From Sarcodiotheca gaudichaudii (lineage: Eukaryota; Rhodophyta; Florideophyceae; Gigartinales; Solieriaceae): a DNA stretch of 64,000 nt. The notes under the pieces are model-generated. The model did no database searches, was not told the origin of the DNA, and saw nothing but the letters and a program-made list of their open reading frames with translations. Positions within the stretch are counted from its first letter, which is position 1. Each line of letters starts with the position of its first letter. Location of the stretch: positions 62,001-126,000 of the forward strand of contig JAUKVZ010000005.1 of the NCBI GenBank assembly GCA_032355985.1. Direction: 5' to 3'. Shown in pieces: positions 61,219 to 64,000 of this stretch. The translations under genes were made by a program, and so were the position numbers.

Positions 61219-61917
61219 TCAGTCTGACACATGAAGTTCTGAGCGCATCGCCGCAGCGATGTAGCGCACCCGTTGCTCATTGAGTGACGAGCCGAATCTG
61301 AATCGTCGATCGGCAAAGAGCTCCACGTCGTGGAAGACTACTTTCTGCCGCTCGAACGATCTGATCCTGATCTTCGAAACCTTCAACGCATCAAACTTCC
61401 GCGTGAATCCAAATGGCCCGATGCCACGATAGATCGACAATCGCACACCGCGAAGTGACACCTTGAAATGCCCCAGGATTGAGAAGCTTGCTCCAAGAAG
61501 GAACCAGAGACCGAGGAGGATGAATGGGGTCATGAACAACGTATACCCGAGGTCTTGCCCGAATCGAAAAGACTCAATCGGAAGATCCGATCCCTCGGCG
61601 TTCTGATCCGCCCAGTAAGGAGCGATCAGCATAATGCTGACGAACGTACACCAAACGAGGGCCGATAGGACTATCAGGAAGGTCTTCGAACCTCTCACCT
61701 TCGCACGAATATCAAACTGCTCTCCGCGCTTGTATAGGCGGACGCCGGCTGGTGGATGCGCGAGGATGCGTCTCTCGCGGCTGGAGAGCTTGACCTTCCG
61801 AACCAGTTTGGAAAGCTGGTGGGTCTCGCCCGTGAATGGACTGAACGCGACATCCGACTGCACATTGAGGTGCTCGATCGGAATCTCACGGCCGGTGTCC
61901 GGGCAAGTGATCTTCAT
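61219..61917 (-). CDS. Membrane protein of unknown function, tandem paralogue 2
   Basis: Protein of 232 residues. It starts MKITCPDTGREIPIEHLNVQ and continues SDVAFSPFTGETHQLSKLVR, a clear duplicate of its downstream neighbour (40 bases apart). Two membrane helices (FLIVLSALVWCTFVSIMLIA and MTPFILLGLWFLLGASFSIL) precede a beta-rich region (GVRLSIYRGIGPFGFTRKFD). ATG start 61917 with GAGG upstream. The conserved N-terminus is probably the functional site; no function recognised. Confidence 0.75.
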   Translation of the reverse strand: MKITCPDTGREIPIEHLNVQSDVAFSPFTGETHQLSKLVRKVKLSSRERRILAHPPAGVRLYKRGEQFDIRAKVRGSKTFLIVLSALVWCTFVSIMLIAPYWADQNAEGSDLPIESFRFGQDLGYTLFMTPFILLGLWFLLGASFSILGHFKVSLRGVRLSIYRGIGPFGFTRKFDALKVSKIRIRSFERQKVVFHDVELFADRRFRFGSSLNEQRVRYIAAAMRSELHVSD

Positions 61918-61949
61918 GAGCGCCTCAAACGTGCCGGAGAGTCAGAACC

Positions 61950-62981
61950 CTAGCCATTCAATCGATCAATGATCGCCTGCGCAAACTCCTGCGTCCCGAG
62001 TTCTCCGCCCAGATCGCGCGTCTTCTGACCATCCTCAAGCGCCTTGTTGTAGGCGTGCTTGATCCTCTTGCTCGCCTTGCCCGCGGCGTCATCCTGCCGC
62101 GTGGCGCTGAGATGATTCAGCATCATCGAAGCGGACATGATCAGCGCCAGCGGATTCGCCAGACCCTGCCCTGCGATATCCGGCGCCGAGCCGTGCACGG
62201 CTTCAAACACCGCATCCTCATCGCCGATGTTGGCGCCCGGCGTCACACCCAGCCCGCCAACGAGCCCGGCGCACAGATCAGACACGATGTCGCCGTACAG
62301 ATTCTCGCACAGCAGAATGTCGAACTGCGTGGGATCCTGCACGATGCGCATCAGCGCCGCGTCGATGATCACTTCCTCGTACTTGATGTTCGGGTATTCG
62401 GTCTCGTGAATCTTGCGCGCCTCATCAATGAAGAGGCCATCGCCCAGCTTCATGATGTTGGCCTTGTGAAAGGCCGAGACCTTCTTTCGATCGCGATGAT
62501 TCGCATACCGAAACGCGAAGCGACCAATGCGCTCACACGCCTCACGCGTCGCAACCTTCATCGAAACGATCACACCATCCGTGATCAGATTCTCGATGCC
62601 GCTGTACAGCCCTTCCGTGTTCTCGCGCACGATGACCAGATCCACGCCCTCAAAGCGCGTCTTCACACCGGGCAGACTTCGCACCGGACGCACCGCCGCA
62701 TACAGATTCAGTTTCTTGCGAAGCGCGACGTTGACGGAGCTGAACCCGCCGCCAACCGGCGTCGTGCAAGGCCCCTTGAGCGCAATGCCATGCTCGCGCA
62801 CCGCTTCAACGGTCGCCTGCGGCAGCACATCGTCGGCCCCTCGATCAAGCGCCGCCACACCCGCGTGACGCTCGATGAAGTTCACAGGCGCCTCGACGGC
62901 CTCCATCACCATCTTCGCGGCGTCCGTCACCTCCGGTCCGATCCCGTCGCCGGGAATCATCACTGCCGTATGCATCGTCAT
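61950..62981 (-). CDS. NAD-dependent isocitrate dehydrogenase (IDH3/IPMDH family)
   Basis: Beta-decarboxylating dehydrogenase of 343 residues. Features: VMIPGDGIGPEVTDAAK, substrate loop GGGFSSVNVALRKKLNLYAA with VRP, RENTEGLYSG, the catalytic Lys/Tyr segment and GANIGDEDAVFEAVHGSAPD. The SSVNVALRK loop fits isocitrate rather than isopropylmalate, suggesting the TCA-cycle step to 2-oxoglutarate; homoisocitrate is a less likely alternative. It starts nine bases after the stop of the HldD-like gene, so the two are cotranscribed. Confidence 0.88.
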   Translation of the reverse strand: MTMHTAVMIPGDGIGPEVTDAAKMVMEAVEAPVNFIERHAGVAALDRGADDVLPQATVEAVREHGIALKGPCTTPVGGGFSSVNVALRKKLNLYAAVRPVRSLPGVKTRFEGVDLVIVRENTEGLYSGIENLITDGVIVSMKVATREACERIGRFAFRYANHRDRKKVSAFHKANIMKLGDGLFIDEARKIHETEYPNIKYEEVIIDAALMRIVQDPTQFDILLCENLYGDIVSDLCAGLVGGLGVTPGANIGDEDAVFEAVHGSAPDIAGQGLANPLALIMSASMMLNHLSATRQDDAAGKASKRIKHAYNKALEDGQKTRDLGGELGTQEFAQAIIDRLNG

Positions 62982-62990
62982 CTGCTCGCT

Positions 62991-64000
62991 CTACCCCTTT
63001 GTGGTCTCTTTCAACCAGGCTGCGTATTCGACCATCGCCCGCGCCGGATCATGCGATGGTCGCCAGTCCAGCCCGGCGCTCGTCGCGCTCATGTCAGCAC
63101 AGGTGAAGTCCTGATAAAACGCCCGCACCTTTGCGGGCATCTCGAAATAGTCTGTCGGAAGCTCGTCGGCGCTGACGCCGCACCCTTCGCGCACGGCGTC
63201 GACGATCGCATTGAAGCTCGTCGTCTGCCCCGATCCGAGGTTGTACACACCGGGCTTGACGCCCGATCGCGCCGCCGCCAGCGTGCAGTCGACCACATCG
63301 CCGACAAACACCTGATCCCGCGCCTGCTCCCCATCGGTGAAGATGCGCGGGCGCTTGCCCTCGATCACCTGCATCGCAAGCTGATACACCATGGACGCCA
63401 TGTGCGCCTTGCGCGATTCACCCGGGCCGAAGACATTGAAATATCGAAGCCCGACCACATGCGGCGCCTGCTGCGTCTGCGATTCGATCAACGCAGACAC
63501 GCGCCGATGAATGTTCTCCATGATCCACTTGCTGAAGCCGTAGACGTTGTTCGGCACGCCCGCTGCGCTTTCGACGAAGGGCACGCGATCGCGCGCCGCC
63601 GCAGGCGAACCATACGTCGCAGCGCTGGAGGCATACACAAGCGCGATCCCGCGCGCGCCTGTTTCGAAGACCAGCTCCTCGAACCCTTCCGTGTTGTCGG
63701 ACATCATCTGCGCTTCGTCGGAGACGGTCGTATCCGTATTGGCGCCGATGTGGAAGAACTTCGTCGGTTCAAACGCCTGGAACATCTCCGCCCAGCCGCC
63801 GCCGGAAAAGCCCTGCAATGGCTCGGCGAAGAATCGGCCCGTATAGGCGCCCACTCCCGCCCGCTCGCAGGCTTCCACAAGATTGGCGAAGGAGCCGGAG
63901 CTGCAATCGTCAATGGCGACCACATCAGCATTCGGATCGCGCTTGAGAATCTCGGCGACGAGATTCGAGCCTACGAATCCCGCCGCGCCGGTCACAATGA
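62991..64000 (-). CDS. hldD: ADP-glyceromanno-heptose 6-epimerase-like protein (5' end outside window)
   Basis: Extended SDR epimerase, at least 336 residues. Features: the NAD-binding VTGAAGFVGSNLV, the active-site ASSAATYGSP with YGFSKWIME (Tyr-x-x-x-Lys), and LRYFNVFGPGESRKAHMAS, which with DTDTTVSD-like IGANTDTTVSDE is characteristic of HldD/RfaD. This enzyme makes ADP-L-glycero-D-manno-heptose for the LPS inner core. The reading frame is open at the window edge and a GTG at 63995 lies inside the nucleotide-binding strand, so the true start is beyond the window. It fits the LptE-like protein at 5.8 kb as evidence for an LPS-bearing outer membrane. Confidence 0.85.
   Translation of the reverse strand, partial: IVTGAAGFVGSNLVAEILKRDPNADVVAIDDCSSGSFANLVEACERAGVGAYTGRFFAEPLQGFSGGGWAEMFQAFEPTKFFHIGANTDTTVSDEAQMMSDNTEGFEELVFETGARGIALVYASSAATYGSPAAARDRVPFVESAAGVPNNVYGFSKWIMENIHRRVSALIESQTQQAPHVVGLRYFNVFGPGESRKAHMASMVYQLAMQVIEGKRPRIFTDGEQARDQVFVGDVVDCTLAAARSGVKPGVYNLGSGQTTSFNAIVDAVREGCGVSADELPTDYFEMPAKVRAFYQDFTCADMSATSAGLDWRPSHDPARAMVEYAAWLKETTKG

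Overview
The window looks like chromosomal DNA of a GC-rich planctomycete-type bacterium, probably Phycisphaerae. This is an inference. It rests on many secreted proteins that end in a short dockerin/EF-hand-like tail finishing in a W-G motif, on lipopolysaccharide genes (an LptE-like lipoprotein and an HldD-like heptose epimerase), on a PurS-PurL fusion, on a eukaryote-type (GT3) glycogen synthase and on the general gene mix. No rRNA, tRNA, CRISPR array, transposase or prophage gene was found.

Layout. 1-2.9 kb: the 3' part of a secreted protein with beta-propeller repeats, two c-type haem motifs and a dockerin-like tail. 3-8.4 kb: an FHA-GAF-SpoIIE phosphatase, divergent from a cell-envelope group (BamD-like TPR protein, LptE-like lipoprotein, FtsH protease). 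8.4-21 kb: housekeeping genes (phosphoglucosamine mutase, an HD-GYP protein, QueD, polyphosphate kinase, GltX, a PfkB kinase, a TPR-sulfotransferase, a detached AtpC, a Gfo/Idh oxidoreductase). 21-25 kb: purL-purQ. 25-30.4 kb: glycogen synthase, a copper-binding lipoprotein, a Memo-family protein and D-aminoacyl-tRNA deacylase.

30.4-48.3 kb is the outstanding region: twelve consecutive same-strand paralogues of 426-464 residues that fill almost 18 kb. Each has a signal peptide, a nearly fixed set of cysteines, a central EF-hand-like loop, usually an acidic linker, and one half-dockerin at the extreme C-terminus. I do not recognise the family. The copies differ as mosaics (blocks shared between distant copies), carry their own strong Shine-Dalgarno sequences, often have hairpins in their leaders, and are separated in places by terminators. 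They look like a locally expanded set of secreted or surface calcium-binding proteins.

48.8-64 kb: NAD synthase, a secreted protein, a flippase-like membrane protein, two paralogous secreted proteins with dockerin-like tails, a 2Fe-2S ferredoxin, several conserved-looking small unknown proteins, an alpha/beta hydrolase, a tandem pair of membrane proteins, NAD-type isocitrate dehydrogenase and an HldD-like epimerase cut by the window end.

A second theme is regulatory: several start codons lie only 6-11 bases downstream of a -10-like hexamer and lack a Shine-Dalgarno sequence, which suggests leaderless mRNAs, whereas the genes for secreted proteins have strong AGGAGG-type sites. All product calls are from reading the translated sequences; no database search was possible.
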